Shown here: positions 24,993 through 38,440 of the stretch, piece by piece
Numbering within the stretch: position 1 is the first letter of the stretch
How the letters are laid out: every line of letters starts with the position of its first letter
Assembly: GCA_021613375.1 (NCBI GenBank)
Contig: CM038720.1
Span: forward strand, 42,250,114-42,314,113
DNA: 64,000 bases
Source of the DNA: Megaleporinus macrocephalus
Lineage: Eukaryota; Chordata; Actinopteri; Characiformes; Anostomidae
Direction of reading: 5' to 3'
Translations under genes and position numbers: made by a program
The notes under the pieces: generated by a model
The model's database searches: none
What the model saw: the letters and a program-made list of their open reading frames with translations, nothing else
What the model was told of the DNA's origin: nothing

Positions 24993-26000
24993 CTGTACAA
25001 AAGAAGCAGAGACGAGTTGCTCTTAGCTTTGGCTTATCGGGATAACAAAAGGAAACACCCAAGTACTCATCTGTGTAATACTAATTGATCTACAGAATAA
25101 ACCAACCATGTAATTAAAATATTACACAAACAGAAGCTTAATCTACAAAAGGGTCTCTGTGTCTAGCTATAGTAATATCACGTAACGTTTAATTCTTTGC
25201 ACTCACATTCTGACCAGGTCATCAGGACAAGTAGAATGACAACAGGACATGTTTACAGCAAGTTTCACAAAAGTCCCATTCATGAACTCAGAAGCTAGGG
25301 GAAGCTGGCAAGGTCTCTCTTGTTTACATGGGCAAATGACTTAAGACTTAGCAAACAAGCATCATATGTCTGGGAGGTCATAATATGAGGAGCGTGTTTA
25401 TCTGTGCACTAAAAACAAATGATCTCTTTGCATGTTTTAGGCAAACTCATCAACATACTAGCCCACATATAACTGAAGCTCTGTCTAGGGAAAAAAGATA
25501 CAAGACCCATTACATCACAGTCACATTCAGAGATCAATTGAACTGTAATATACATAAAAAGCACAAACTTCAAGGATGTATACAACTCTAACTCCACATT
25601 ATTAACCCTGAATCTTTATAAGACATTTAAATATGGACAAGGCAAAAGACATCAATCTATTATTATATGCTGACCAACATTCACTCTAAAAATAGACACG
25701 GATCGAAGGAAGACTTTAATAAGCTCTAAGGGGAAAAAAGCCTATTACAAAATCGTTATTTTAAAGTGACCTACGTGGCGACCGACAGCTTTAAATACTA
25801 TTTAACATAAATATAAACATCAAACGGTTTTAAAAAGGTTATATTTGTTTTAGTTAGTTTTTTGTTAGTTGGTTAGTCAGCTAACCCACGCTAGCTAACC
25901 TTATAGTTGAAGGACAATGTTAGCAACTACTAGTTGGTTAGCTAGCGCCACGGAATCGATCTGTGGTCGGGAAACGTGAGTGAGAGAGGTAACCAGAAAC
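24993..26000. other. c21orf91 intron 1, no other feature
   Basis: AT-rich intron between the coding start exon and the CpG-rich promoter region; no repeat or exon seen. Confidence 0.45.
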
Positions 26001-26420
26001 ATCTGTCGATGGCCAGAAGGACAGATATACCTCAAACGAGTCTTTAAACACTGTTTGAACAGGTAAAACTGCCTCTACCTGGCTCGGTTAAGCGGCGCCT
26101 GCCTGTTAGCCACCGCCGTTTTACCCACACAGAGTTGCTCGCGCGTTCGTGACCGTTATCTGACTGACTGAACCACCGTTTAACGTTAAAAACGGTCGTT
26201 CCTGAACACCGACACGGTCAAAAACACACCGCAGGACGAACAGACGTTACCTTTTCAGCTGCTGTCAAAGAAGTTCTCAAAACAAAAGCATACAAAACGC
26301 GAACGTGTGAGGAACGAAGCTCCCGCCGAGCCCACGCGCTTGGATGGGCGACAGTATTGTTATTGAAGAGCAGCAGCTACAAGTCCCCTCTCGGAACGTA
26401 CCATTCTCACCCAAACACGG
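26001..26420 (-). promoter_or_regulatory. c21orf91: CpG-rich promoter and inferred non-coding exon 1 of c21orf91
   Basis: CpG dinucleotides are frequent here (for example gcggcgcctgcctgttagcc, ctcgcgcgttcgtgaccgtt, cgcgaacgtgtgaggaacga) in an otherwise CpG-poor region. On the minus strand a donor-like AAAAG|GTAACG ends a possible exon at 26251, about 1.26 kb upstream of the start-codon exon. No clear TATA box was noted. The transcription start is not determined by sequence alone. Confidence 0.6.
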
Positions 26421-27990
26421 GGGGGAGAAGAGAAACAAAACACGAATTACTTTCTGAAGACGCACTCTAGAAAAACGAGATCAACGAGTATATGTCAATC
26501 TCTTCGAAAAGAATATTTATAAATAATAATAATAAATATAATAGCAACAAATATAAAAATACTACTTACGGCGAGATACTGTGATATTCTCAGTCTGTGG
26601 TAATCTTGGTTAAGGAGTTTTAAATTTTACACTTTTTTCATATTTTTTCGTCATATCTCAAAATTATGGATGTTTAGTACATTTACAATCTTTAAATATA
26701 TTTTCTATATGCTATAGATGTCTCCGCGTTAATGGTTTGTTTAGAGGTGGTACAGTCCACACTTGATCCTTGCTCTTTAAACGTGACGGTGTCGTTGCCA
26801 CTATCTTTATTATTTTCATAAACACTGCAAAATGTGATAAATTAATATGTTATATAATCACTCACTGGCTTGTTTATCGTGGAAGGCTTTAATGGTTGGC
26901 TGGGGAATTCCAGAGGGGAACTTCTCCAGACTTCCCATTGCGTCATTACCGAACAGACGGACAGGCTGATGATTTTGGAGAAATAATCTGTTCTTTCATA
27001 TTTATTTCTTTTTTTATATATATTCCATTGTGCTATTCACAGTCACTCGTTTGGCATAGGAATAGAAAATCATTAGCATTTTGGTTGTGTTAGTCATAAT
27101 AACCATTATATGTTAATAATAATAAAGATTATTTTGACTAACACAACCAAAATGATAATGGTTTTATATTTATATGCTATTTCTATTTTAACGTCAGCTA
27201 TAATTGTAATTCAAATAAACGCTTAGGTGCCATTTCACGTATTAGAGTGTCCCGTACAAGGACCAGCTTCTCCCCCATCACCTCACAGAGCATCACCTGC
27301 TGGAGTCCAGCTGAAACCCAGATCACCATCATCAGCACCCACAGTACAAACCGAGCCTCGCCTTTAGTTCTTTTATAATTGGTGTGTTGATATTTTATAT
27401 TATATTATAATGTATTTTATTCTAATACATTCTATTACGTGTGTATTTTAACGCGCTCAGTCAGGAAACTTGTCTCTCTCACTGAAAGTTAAGTTAAGAT
27501 AAACAGAATATTCAGCTAAATTATAAAAAACATGACAAAAACAAGGATTTAACTAAAGATTAGTTACACTACTCACAGCTCAGTTCTTTCCTGAACGCTA
27601 CAAGTGGAGCTGGAGCGCCTCCCTCTGGTAAGACTGTGTAACTGCCTTAAAGGGAAAGTCCACCCATTTCTTTGTAATCTACGTACTTTAATGGTTAAGA
27701 TGTAAATAAAGTGATTTGGTGGCAGCGAGTCAGAACTGTCCACAGTGGTGCTGATAAGAACCAGACGTCCGAAGAGTTTAATGCCTTTTAACTCCGTCAC
27801 AGAAAATGATCACATGAAATTACTATGTGTATATATATATATATATAGGTTGCCCTACATGTGGAATCTTGTTGTATGTGTAGTTTTGTGATTGGCTAAA
27901 ATAATGAAGGGACGTAGGGCAGTATATTAATATTAATATTAAAAACTCACGTGTAGGTTCACTGGTGGTTTTCATAGTAAATAAAATGTA
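26421..27990. other. Intergenic AT-rich DNA, no gene recognised
   Basis: Upstream flank of c21orf91. It has a small inverted pair (gactaacacaaccaaaatg near 27136 against cattttggttgtgttagtc near 27076) and a short (TA)n near 27831. Nothing coding is supported. Confidence 0.5.
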
Positions 27991-27993
27991 GAA

Positions 27994-28347
27994 ACTTGTG
28001 TAGAAACATCACCACCGCTGTAAACATCATCACCACCACTGTAAACACCATCACCACCACTGTAAACACCATCACCACCACTGTAAACACCATCACCACC
28101 ACTGTAAACACCATCACCACCATTGTAAACTACATCACCATCACTATAAACTACACCACCACCACTGTAAACATCATCACCACCACTGTAAACATCATCA
28201 CCACCACTGTAAACACCATCACCACCATTATTAACTACACCACCACCACTGTAAACACCATCAACACCACTGTAAACACCATCAACATGACTGTAAACAC
28301 CATCACCACCACTGTAAACATCATCACCACCACTGTAAACACCATCT
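27994..28347 (+). repeat. 21-bp minisatellite (ctgtaaacaccatcaccacca)
   Basis: About 16-17 units of a 21-bp repeat of the form tgtaaacaccatcaccacca with substitutions. Because 21 is a multiple of three it keeps a 117-codon Thr/Ile/Val/Asn frame open; this is not a gene. Confidence 0.95.
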
Positions 28348-28666
28348 GAGTATAAGTTTCTCTAAACTTATCTTAAGGATTAAAATATATAGAAATAAAA
28401 AACCTCTCAGGAAACACAGCTCCAGAGCAGTTTGTCCAAGTTGAATAAGAAGGTAATGTAGTCTCTGACCTCTAGTTCACCCAGTCCATTTAGAAGTGAG
28501 AGTATAAGATAAAAGTAAACATATGTTGTTAAATGTTGTGTATATGATTTTATGTAACTATACTTTTGTTTTTTTTTGCTGATATACATAGAGCAGCACG
28601 GCTTAAAAGCCTTGATGACTGTAGATGGATGGAAAAACATAGTGTCAGAGTAAGGATTATATATAT

Positions 28667-28810
<144 letters not shown>

Positions 28811-30041
28811 GGAGTTTGGCCATCGTGAGCCGCTTGGCCCTCTCTAGCCAAACTGGACTGAACACACTGGCTCATAGGTGTTAAAGTGGGTTGAGACGAT
28901 GACTAAGAAGGTCACAGCATATCTTATTATATTATATACTCATCAATCCATTCAGTGACCACTTGGGTCCAGTGCATTGGAGGGCGCTGTGATGCTGGAA
29001 TGGACCACGTTTATCAGGGTAGAGATGTTATACTGCATAGAGGTGGTCAGTTACAGTAACCTATTTGTTAAACTGCAGAGACCCTTCACCCCAAAGCAAC
29101 ATGTGGCCCACAACCCTGTCAGTAAGTTGGCCCCCACAGCAGAACCGAACCCGCTCATTGCATTCAGGCCTATGCTCTTCTCTTGGATATCTATCTTTGT
29201 GTATGTATGTATGTAGATAGGTCTCAGCATCTACACTATCTTCTTCAGTCCTGTTAGAGAAGCAGCTCATGTGGCTCCTCATGAAGCTGTTGGTCAGAAT
29301 GTTCAAAGTATGTAAACCTGCATCAGAGCGAACAAGGAGGTGGTTTTAATGTTATGTATATAAAACAGCGTCTCCAAAACGATACGTTTACAGCAGAAGA
29401 CAAATCCCCTCCTTACTCTGAATGGGATCGTCCACAGGATGGCGCTGCAGAAAACTTGCCCAGCCGCTGACTCATTCATTAAGATGAAAGGAATGTGCTT
29501 CAAGTCTGATCTTGTGAGCTGTTCCTTCTGACAAGTTCGCTTCAAGGAAACACCTGCGTGTGGAGCTTGGCAGTCTGTCGTACGTTACAGTTACAGTCTA
29601 ACTCTCACTGCTCAGCCTGGCTGTGCGCTGGGAGGAGGCCTCGCCGGTTAATATGTCAGACTGAAAGTGTCTCTGAGAAGTTCTTTATGATCAGATCAGA
29701 CCTTGTCCTGAGGGTGAATCACGGGGGACGCTGAAATTCAGTCGAGACGAGGTGTAACTTCTGTTCGGGGAAGTGAGCGTACAGGTTTACTGGAGCTGTA
29801 AGTCAGTGTGGACAGTAAAGGCCTCGCTGCGAGGCCTGATAAACCCTCAGTGGAGCGGAGAAGTAGGAAGAAGGTGGCCAGGCCAGCGTGTTCACGTCCC
29901 ACTGTTTGTAGATCCTGTCAATGAGTAACTTTCCATGAGATCAGCAGAAAGTATTCATGTGTTTGTGTGTTTTTTTCATAACTGTTCATAAATCACTGCC
30001 ACTCACCGTCTCTCCTTAAGCGCCCACTCATCCACTGCTGA
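28811..30041. other. Intergenic DNA, no gene recognised
   Basis: Moderate GC, short ORFs up to 81 codons on both strands without recognisable domains or splice context. Confidence 0.45.
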
Positions 30042-30047
30042 GTGTGT

Positions 30048-30103
<56 letters not shown>

Positions 30104-30269
30104 TCACATGTCTTGGCCTGCTCCTGAGCTGTGAGACACCCTCTCATAGGCTGTAAGACGTGTTCTGCCAGTTTTAAAGACAAGATGAAGAGACAGCGAG
30201 TCTTTGGTTTGTCTTGTAAAACTGATATGTTGGTGCCACTGACACACACACACACACACACACACACAC
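30042..30269. repeat. (TG)n and (CA)n microsatellites
   Basis: A TG run at 30042-30100 and a CA run at 30242-30269 flank about 140 bases. The two runs are complementary and could form a hairpin. Confidence 0.9.
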
Positions 30270-30498
30270 TTACGAACACTGCCACATTGTTAGCAGTCAC
30301 GTGCTGCCTGTGTGTTTTCTTAGCTGACAGATATAGACTGGCTGTGATGTTGTGATTGTGCTGGGTTTGTATATTTAACTGCTCTGAATCTGTCAGTGAG
30401 GATTATTTCTGTATGTATTTACTAGTTTGATGAGTTTATATGATTACAGGACGCAGGGAGTTTGGAGTTACTGAGTTAGGGGCCCCATATTCTACATC

Positions 30499-30600
30499 AG
30501 GGGTGCCAAAACTTTTTCTGCTGAGGGGCCAAAGTCAAAAACTGTGACTAACAACTTTAATCTACTTTGTGTTTGATGTCCAGATGAAAGCGAGTAGCTA
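30499..30600 (+). mobile_element. hAT-like element end fragment
   Basis: caggggtgccaaaacttttt followed by ctgaggggccaaagtcaaaa is the familiar end of hAT/Charlie-like repeats in vertebrates. No matching second end was found. Confidence 0.45.
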
Positions 30601-30984
30601 GTACAGGTAACGTTAGATACGACAAGCTCTAAATAAATAGCATAGCTAACTAAATAGCGTGTGGGTGGAGCTTATTTTTATTTGCTCTGTGTTGCTACTA
30701 ATTATTCATGAGCTCAGCATTGCCTCAAAAATAAGAATTAATAAGAATTTAGTTGCACAGTCGTATGCAAAACCCTGATTATGATGTTCTGTTGCTGGAA
30801 GTTTACAATAATATAATAAATTAACTGAAATCTGACACACCTGCATTAACAGTGCCCCAGACTGTAAATCTGTAATAACACTGTTATATAGTGTAATAGT
30901 GAGAGTTCAGTACTCAGAACTGTAAACCTGTAATAGCACTGTTATATAACAGACTGTTATATACACTGTTACGTATCAGACTAG

Positions 30985-32235
30985 TTAATATTTACACACA
31001 ACCACAACAACCAGCAACCAGAACATTTACACACAACCACAACACCAACCAGAACGTTTACACACAACCACAACACCAACCAGCAACCAGAACATTTACA
31101 CACAACCACAACACCAACCAGCAACCAGAACATTTACACACAACCACAACACCAACCAACAACCAGAACATTTACACACAACCACAACACCAACCAGAAC
31201 ATTTACACACAACCACAACACCAACCAGCAACCAGAACATTTACACACAACCACAACACCAACCAGCAACCAGAACATTTACACACAACCACAACACCAA
31301 CCAGAACATTTACACACAACCACAACACCAACCAGAACATTTACACACAACCACAACACCAACCAGCAACCAGAACATTTACACACAACCACAACACTAA
31401 CCAGAACATTTACACACAACCACAACACCAACCAGCAACCAGAACATTTACACACAACCACAACACCAACCAGCACATTTACACACAAACACAACACCAA
31501 CCAGAACATTTACACACAACCACAACACCAACCAGCAACCAGAACATTTACACACAACCACAACACCAACCAACAACCAGAACATTTACACACAACCACA
31601 ACACCAACCAGCAACCAGAACATTTACACACAACCACAACACCAACCAGCACATTTACACACAAACACAACACCAACCAGAACATTTACACACAACCACA
31701 ACAACCAACCAGCAACCAGAACATTTACACACAACCACAACACCAACCAGCAACCAGAACATTTACACACAACCACAACACCAACCAGCAACCAGAACAT
31801 TTACACACAACCACAACACCAACCAGAACATTTACACACAACCACAACACCAACCAGCAACCAGAACATTTACACACAACCACAACAACAACCAGCAACC
31901 AGAACATTTACACACAACACCAACCAGCAACCAGAACATTTACACACAACCACAACACCAACCAACAACCAGAACATTTACACACAACCACAACACCAAC
32001 CAGAACATTTACACACAACCACAACACCAACCAGAACATTTACACACAACCACAACACTAACCAGAACATTTACACACAACCACAACAACAACAAGTAAC
32101 CAGAACATTTACACACAACCACAACACCAACCAGCAACCAGAACATTTACACACAACCACAACAACAACCAGAACATTTACACACAACCACAACACCAAC
32201 CAGAACATTTACACACAACCACAACACCAACCAGA
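30985..32235. repeat. 31/38-bp minisatellite
   Basis: The core aacatttacacacaaccaca plus acaccaaccag (31 bp) is repeated about 35 times. Many units carry an extra caaccag heptamer, giving 38-bp variants interspersed with 31-bp ones. Translated frames on the minus strand (CVNVLVGVVVVCK types) are artefacts of the repeat. Confidence 0.95.
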
Positions 32236-32378
32236 ACGGTGGTGGAGAAATCCAGCGTTCCAGGCTGTGAAGGGAACGTCTCCACTTTTCATTCTTTCCC
32301 AACAAACAACCCAACTGTCAGAGCTCCATGTTGATCTTTAAACCAGCCTGAAGTTCCTCTTCTCCACATTCTTCATCT

Positions 32379-32451
32379 AATGTTCCACCTTAAACACTGC
32401 AGCTCCTACAGACGCCAGAATGGAACCACAGCAGCGTTTAAGGTGGAACGG
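32379..32451. repeat. Palindrome with TTCCACCTTAAA / TTTAAGGTGGAA arms
   Basis: Arms gttccaccttaaacactgca and gcgtttaaggtggaacg are separated by about 35 bases. Same arm motif as at 6336-6376 and 7927-7941. Confidence 0.6.
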
Positions 32452-32756
32452 AGAATTCCCAAAACCAGCTGCTGAACTTCCAACATCTTTAACAGAATCC
32501 TGAACAACTTTAACTCTGCAGTCTGTACGTTTCACTCCGGACAGTTTCTCCAACACTCGGACACCATGGAGCAGCTTCAGCTCAGCGTTCAACACTGAAG
32601 AGACTGAAGAGACGAGCAGCTCCACCTTTATTAGCACCACAACCTCAACAGTGACTGGAAGTAGCAGCCATGCTGTGTGAGTGGATCACTGTGTGCTGGT
32701 TGAAGCAGATCATCGCAGATCATGACCACATATCATCAAGTCACATACCCTGTCCT

Positions 32757-32965
32757 AATTTTTTTCTATATTATTTGAACACGACAGCCGCTGTTTACAT
32801 TGTGTAAACATTTCAGGGTTAATGGACCAATAGAAATGCTCCAAAATAGCTTGTATAACATTCTGTTTCCATTGACTTTCATTGAAAGTGCAGTGAGTGT
32901 TTGGTCTCTCCTGTAAAGTCACTATTTTGAAGATACTTGTTTTGTCGTTGGACGGTGATGATACA
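32757..32965 (-). repeat. Dispersed palindromic element, right arm
   Basis: gaacacgacagccgctgttt, accaatagaaatgctccaaa, gtttccattgactttcattg and cctgtaaagtcactattttg follow the order of the right arm at 53270-53470. Confidence 0.75.
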
Positions 32966-33560
32966 CGTCATCTGTCTCTGTATGAACCTCCTACCTCTGA
33001 ACAATGTGTGTGTAGCTCAGCAGCACAATGTAACTATCCCCCCCCCTAGATGTTTCTTCTAGAACGTTCTGGATCATCTCACACACACATGCCGTCATTT
33101 CAGTGAGTTGCAGCGCTGAACCCGAGGCCACATGCAACACCTCAAACAGACAGTCTCCAGGTCTGTGGTCGGTCACGGTGAGTCAGAGATGAGCAACGTA
33201 CACGCTTACAGAGGAGCAGGGCGTGTGAACGGCGTGTATCAGGAAGGAAGTGTAGTGAACGGATCACCAGGTCGGACTGAAGGCAACAGAGCGTGAAATC
33301 ACGAAGAGGGTCAGAACCACCAGAGCTATCTAGTCCATCTGATTAGACCTCGTTATCTAAACCATCCTCTTCTGCAGGGACAGTTTTATTACTGGAAGAT
33401 TCATATTCACAGTTCAACTCACATTCATTACATTTCACATTACAGATCTCAAATCAGTAGCAGTCTCAGACGAGGACGTACCGATACTTTCAGTTCTGAT
33501 ACATAAACCTTGCATATCCAGCAAGTCTGGATCAGTGGACTAGTGTTCTAGGCAGCACAG
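32966..33560. other. Intergenic DNA left of the satellite
   Basis: No gene recognised. The last 20 bases (ctaggcagcacagtgttag) resemble the first bases of the fish element whose head reads GGCAGCACAGTGGTGTAGTG, suggesting the satellite starts inside that element. Confidence 0.5.
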
Positions 33561-36500
33561 TGTTAGTATGGTGGTGTAGTGGTTAGTACGGTGGTGTAGT
33601 GGTTAGTATGGTGGTGTAGTGGTTAGTATGGTGGTGTAGTGGTTAGTATGGTGGTGTAGTGGTTAGTATGGTGGTGTAGTGGTTAGTACGGTGGTGTAGT
33701 GGTTAGTATGGTGGTGTAGTGGTTAGTATGGTGGTGTAGTGGTTAGTATGGTGCTGTAGTGGTCAGTATGGTGGAGTAGTGGTTAGTATGGTGGTGTAGT
33801 GGTCAGTATGGTGGTGTAGTGGTCAGTACGGTGGTGTAGTGGTTAGTACGGTGGTGTAGTGGTTAGTACGGTGGTGTAGTGGTTAATATGGTGGTGTAGT
33901 GGTTAGTATGGTGGTGTAGTGGTTAGTACGGTGGTGTAGTGGTTAGTATGGTGCTGTAGTGGTCAGTATGGTGGAGTAGTGGTTAGTATGGTGGTGTAGT
34001 GGTTAGTACGGTGGTGTAGTGGTTAGTACGGTGGTGTAGTGGTTAGTATGGTGGTGTAGTGGTTAGTACGGTGGTGTAGTGGTTAGTATGGTGGTGTAGT
34101 GGTTAGTACGGTGGTGTAGTGGTTAGTACGGTGGTGTAGTGGTTAGGATGGTGGTGTAGTTGTTAGTACAGTGGTGTAGTGGTTAGTATGGTGGTGTAGT
34201 GGTTAGTACAGTGGTGTAGTGGTTAGTATGGTGGTGTAGTGGTTAGTACGGTGGTGTAGTGGTCAGTACGGTGGTGTAGTTGTTAGTACGGTGGTGTAGT
34301 GGTTAGTACGGTGGTGTAGTGGTTAGTACGGTGGTGTAGTGGTCAGTACGGTGGTGTAGTGGTTAGTATGGTGGTGTAGTTGTTAGTACGGTGGTGTAGT
34401 GGTTAGTACGGTGGTGTAGTGGTCAGTATGGTGGTGTAGTGGTTAGTATGGTGCTGTAGTGGTCAGTATGGTGGAGTAGTGGTTAGTATGGTGGTGTAGT
34501 GGTTAGTATGGTGGTGTAGTGGTTAGTATGGTGCTGTAGTGGTCAGTATGGTGGAGTAGTGGTTAGTATGGTGCTGTAGTGGTCAGTATGGTGGAGTAGT
34601 GGTTAGTATGGTGGTGTAGTGGTTAATATGGTGGTGTAGTGGTTAGTATGGTGGTGTAGTGGTTAGTACAGTGGTGTAGTGGTTAGTATGGTGCTGTAGT
34701 GGTCAGTATGGTGGAGTAGTGGTTAGTATGGTGGTGTAGTGGTTAGTACGGTGGTGTAGTGGTTAGTACGGTGGTGTAGTGGTTAGTACAGTGGTGTAGT
34801 GGTTAATACGGTGGTGTAGTGGTTAGTACGGTGGTGTAGTGGTTAGTACGGTGGTGTAGTGGTTAGTATGGTGGTGTAGTGGTCAGTATGGTGGTGTAGT
34901 GGTTAGTACGGTGGTGTAGTGGTTAGTATGGTGGTGTAGTGGTTAGTACGGTGGTGTAGTGGTTAGTACGGTGGTGTAGTGGTTAGTACAGTGGTGTAGT
35001 GGTTAGTACGGTGGTGTAGTGGTTAGTATGGTGGTGTAGTGGTTAGTATGGTGGTGTAGTGGTTAGTACGGTGGTGTAGTGGTTAGTACGGTGGTGTAGT
35101 GGTTAGTACGGTGGTGTAGTGGTTAGTATGGTGGTGTAGTGGTTAGTATGGTGGTGTAGTGGTCAGTATGGTGGTGTAGTGGTTAGTACGGTGGTGTAGT
35201 GGTTAGTATGGTGGTGTAGTGGTCAGTACGGTGGTGTAGTGGTTAGTATGGTGGTGTAGTGGTTAGTATGGTGGTGTAGTAGTTAGTATGGTGGTGTAGT
35301 GGTCAGTACGGTCGTGTAGTGGTCAGTACGGTGGTGTAGTGGTTAGTACGGTGGTGTAGTGGTTAGTACGGTGGTGTAGTGGTTAGTATGGTGGTGTAGT
35401 GGTTAGTACGGTGGTGTAGTGGTTAGTATGGTGGTGTAGTGGTTAGTATGGTGGTGTAGTGGTCAGTGCGGTGGTGTAGTGGTTAGTATGGTGGTGTAGT
35501 GGTTAGTATGGTGGTGTAGTGGTCAGTACGGTGGTGTAGTGGTTAGTACGGTGGTGTAGTGGTTAGTATGGTGGTGTAGTGGTTAGTATAGTGGTGTAGT
35601 GGTTAGTATGGTGGTGTAGTGGTTAGTATGGTGGTGTAGTGGTTAGTATGGTGGTGTAGTGGTCAGTATGGTGGTGTAGTGGTCAGTACGGTGGTGTAGT
35701 GGTTAGTACGGTGGTGTAGTGGTTAGTATGGTGGTGTAGTGGTTAGTATGGTGGTGTAGTGGTCAGTACGGTGGTGTAGTGGTTAGTATGGTGGTGTAGT
35801 GGTCAGTATGGTGGTGTAGTGGTCAGTACGGTGGTGTAGTGGTTAGTATGGTGGTGTAGTGGTCAGTGCGGTGGTGTAGTGGTTAGTACGGTGGTGTAGT
35901 GGTTAGTATGGTGGTGTAGTGGTTAGTATGGTGGTGTAGTGGTCAGTATGGTGGTGTAGTGGTCAGTACGGTGGTGTAGTGGTCAGTATGGTGGTGTAGT
36001 GGTCAGTACGGTGGTGTAGTGGTTAGTATGGTGGTGTAGTGGTCAGTGCGGTGGTGTAGTGGTTAGTACAGTGGTGTAGTGGTTAGTATGGTGGTGTAGT
36101 GGTTAGTACGGTGGTGTAGTGGTCAGTACGGTGGTGTAGTTGTTAGTACGGTGGTGTAGTGGTTAGTACGGTGGTGTAGTGGTTAGTACGGTGGTGTAGT
36201 GGTCAGTACGGTGGTGTAGTGGTTAGTATGGTGGTGTAGTTGTTAGTACGGTGGTGTAGTGGTTAGTACGGTGGTGTAGTGGTCAGTATGGTGGTGTAGT
36301 GGTTAGTATGGTGCTGTAGTGGTCAGTATGGTGGAGTAGTGGTTAGTATGGTGGTGTAGTGGTTAGTATGGTGGTGTAGTGGTTAGTATGGTGCTGTAGT
36401 GGTCAGTATGGTGGAGTAGTGGTTAGTATGGTGCTGTAGTGGTCAGTATGGTGGAGTAGTGGTTAGTACGGTGGTGTAGTGGTTAATATGGTGGTGTAGT

Positions 36501-38440
36501 GGTTAGTATGGTGGTGTAGTGGTTAGTACAGTGGTGTAGTGGTTAGTATGGTGCTGTAGTGGTCAGTATGGTGGAGTAGTGGTTAGTATGGTGGTGTAGT
36601 GGTTAGTACGGTGGTGTAGTGGTTAGTACGGTGGTGTAGTGGTTAGTACAGTGGTGTAGTGGTTAATACGGTGGTGTAGTGGTTAGTACGGTGGTGTAGT
36701 GGTTAGTACGGTGGTGTAGTGGTTAGTATGGTGGTGTAGTGGTCAGTATGGTGGTGTAGTGGTTAGTACGGTGGTGTAGTGGTTAGTATGGTGGTGTAGT
36801 GGTTAGTACGGTGGTGTAGTGGTTAGTACGGTGGTGTAGTGGTTAGTACAGTGGTGTAGTGGTTAGTATGGTGGTGTAGTGGTTAGTATGGTGGTGTAGT
36901 GGTTAGTACGGTGGTGTAGTGGTTAGTACGGTGGTGTAGTGGTTAGTACGGTGGTGTAGTGGTTAGTATGGTGGTGTAGTGGTTAGTATGGTGGTGTAGT
37001 GGTCAGTATGGTGGTGTAGTGGTTAGTACGGTGGTGTAGTGGTTAGTATGGTGGTGTAGTGGTCAGTACGGTGGTGTAGTGGTTAGTATGGTGGTGTAGT
37101 GGTTAGTATGGTGGTGTAGTAGTTAGTATGGTGGTGTAGTGGTCAGTACGGTCGTGTAGTGGTCAGTACGGTGGTGTAGTGGTTAGTACGGTGGTGTAGT
37201 GGTTAGTACGGTGGTGTAGTGGTTAGTATGGTGGTGTAGTGGTTAGTACGGTGGTGTAGTGGTTAGTATGGTGGTGTAGTGGTTAGTATGGTGGTGTAGT
37301 GGTCAGTGCGGTGGTGTAGTGGTTAGTATGGTGGTGTAGTGGTTAGTATGGTGGTGTAGTGGTCAGTACGGTGGTGTAGTGGTTAGTACGGTGGTGTAGT
37401 GGTTAGTATGGTGGTGTAGTGGTTAGTATAGTGGTGTAGTGGTTAGTATGGTGGTGTAGTGGTTAGTATGGTGGTGTAGTGGTTAGTATGGTGGTGTAGT
37501 GGTCAGTATGGTGGTGTAGTGGTCAGTACGGTGGTGTAGTGGTTAGTACGGTGGTGTAGTGGTTAGTATGGTGGTGTAGTGGTTAGTATGGTGGTGTAGT
37601 GGTCAGTACGGTGGTGTAGTGGTTAGTATGGTGGTGTAGTGGTCAGTATGGTGGTGTAGTGGTCAGTACGGTGGTGTAGTGGTTAGTATGGTGGTGTAGT
37701 GGTCAGTGCGGTGGTGTAGTGGTTAGTACGGTGGTGTAGTGGTTAGTATGGTGGTGTAGTGGTTAGTATGGTGGTGTAGTGGTCAGTATGGTGGTGTAGT
37801 GGTCAGTACGGTGGTGTAGTGGTCAGTATGGTGGTGTAGTGGTCAGTACGGTGGTGTAGTGGTTAGTATGGTGGTGTAGTGGTCAGTGCGGTGGTGTAGT
37901 GGTTAGTACGGTGGTGTAGTGGTCAGTACGGTGGTGTAGTGGTTAGTACGGTGGTGTAGTGGTTAGTATGGTGGTGTAGTGGTTAGTATGGTGGTGTAGT
38001 GGTTAGTATGGTGGTGTAGTGGTTAGTACGGTGGTGTAGTGGTTAGTACGGTGGTGTAGTGGTCAGTATGGTGGTGTAGTGGTCAGTATGGTGGTGTAGT
38101 GGTCAGTATGGTGGTGTAGTGGTTAGTATGGTGGTGTAGTTGTTAGTACGGTGGTGTAGTGGTTAGTACGGTGGTGTAGTGGTTAGTATGGTGGTGTAGT
38201 GGTTAGTATGGTGGTGTAGTGGTCAGTACGGTGGTGTAGTGGTTAGTATGGTGGTGTAGTGGTTAGTATGGTGGTGTAGTGGTCAGTATGGTGGTGTAGT
38301 GGTTAGTATGGTGGTGTAGTGGTTAGTATGGTGGTGTAGTGGTTAGTATGGTGGTGTAGTGGTTAGTACGGTGGTGTAGTGGTTAGTATGGTGGTGTAGT
38401 GGTCAGTATGGTGGTGTAGTGGTCAGTACGGTGGTGTAGT
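33561..38440 (+). repeat. 20-bp satellite array, 244 units, ggttagtatggtggtgtagt
   Basis: 4880 bases of one 20-bp unit, consensus ggttagtaYggtggtgtagt. Every unit keeps the same phase, so no indel of other than a whole unit has been fixed. Variation sits at few positions (t/c at base 4, t/c at base 9, g/a at base 10, and gtgctg or gtggag variants). The segment tggtgtagtggttag differs by one base from the A-box region of vertebrate tRNA-Glu (TGGTCTAGTGGTTAG). No B-box is present. The left flank ends in ggcagcacagtgttag and the right flank begins gtgatggactggtgacctgt; both look like parts of one fish SINE-type element. Confidence 0.98.

Noticed and set aside
27996..28349. 117-codon Thr/Val/Ile ORF
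   Set aside because: It is a 21-bp tandem repeat, not a protein gene.
33561..38440. CRISPR array or cluster of tRNA genes
   Set aside because: Units are head-to-tail without spacers, and only the A-box-like segment is present with no anticodon arm, acceptor stem or B-box.
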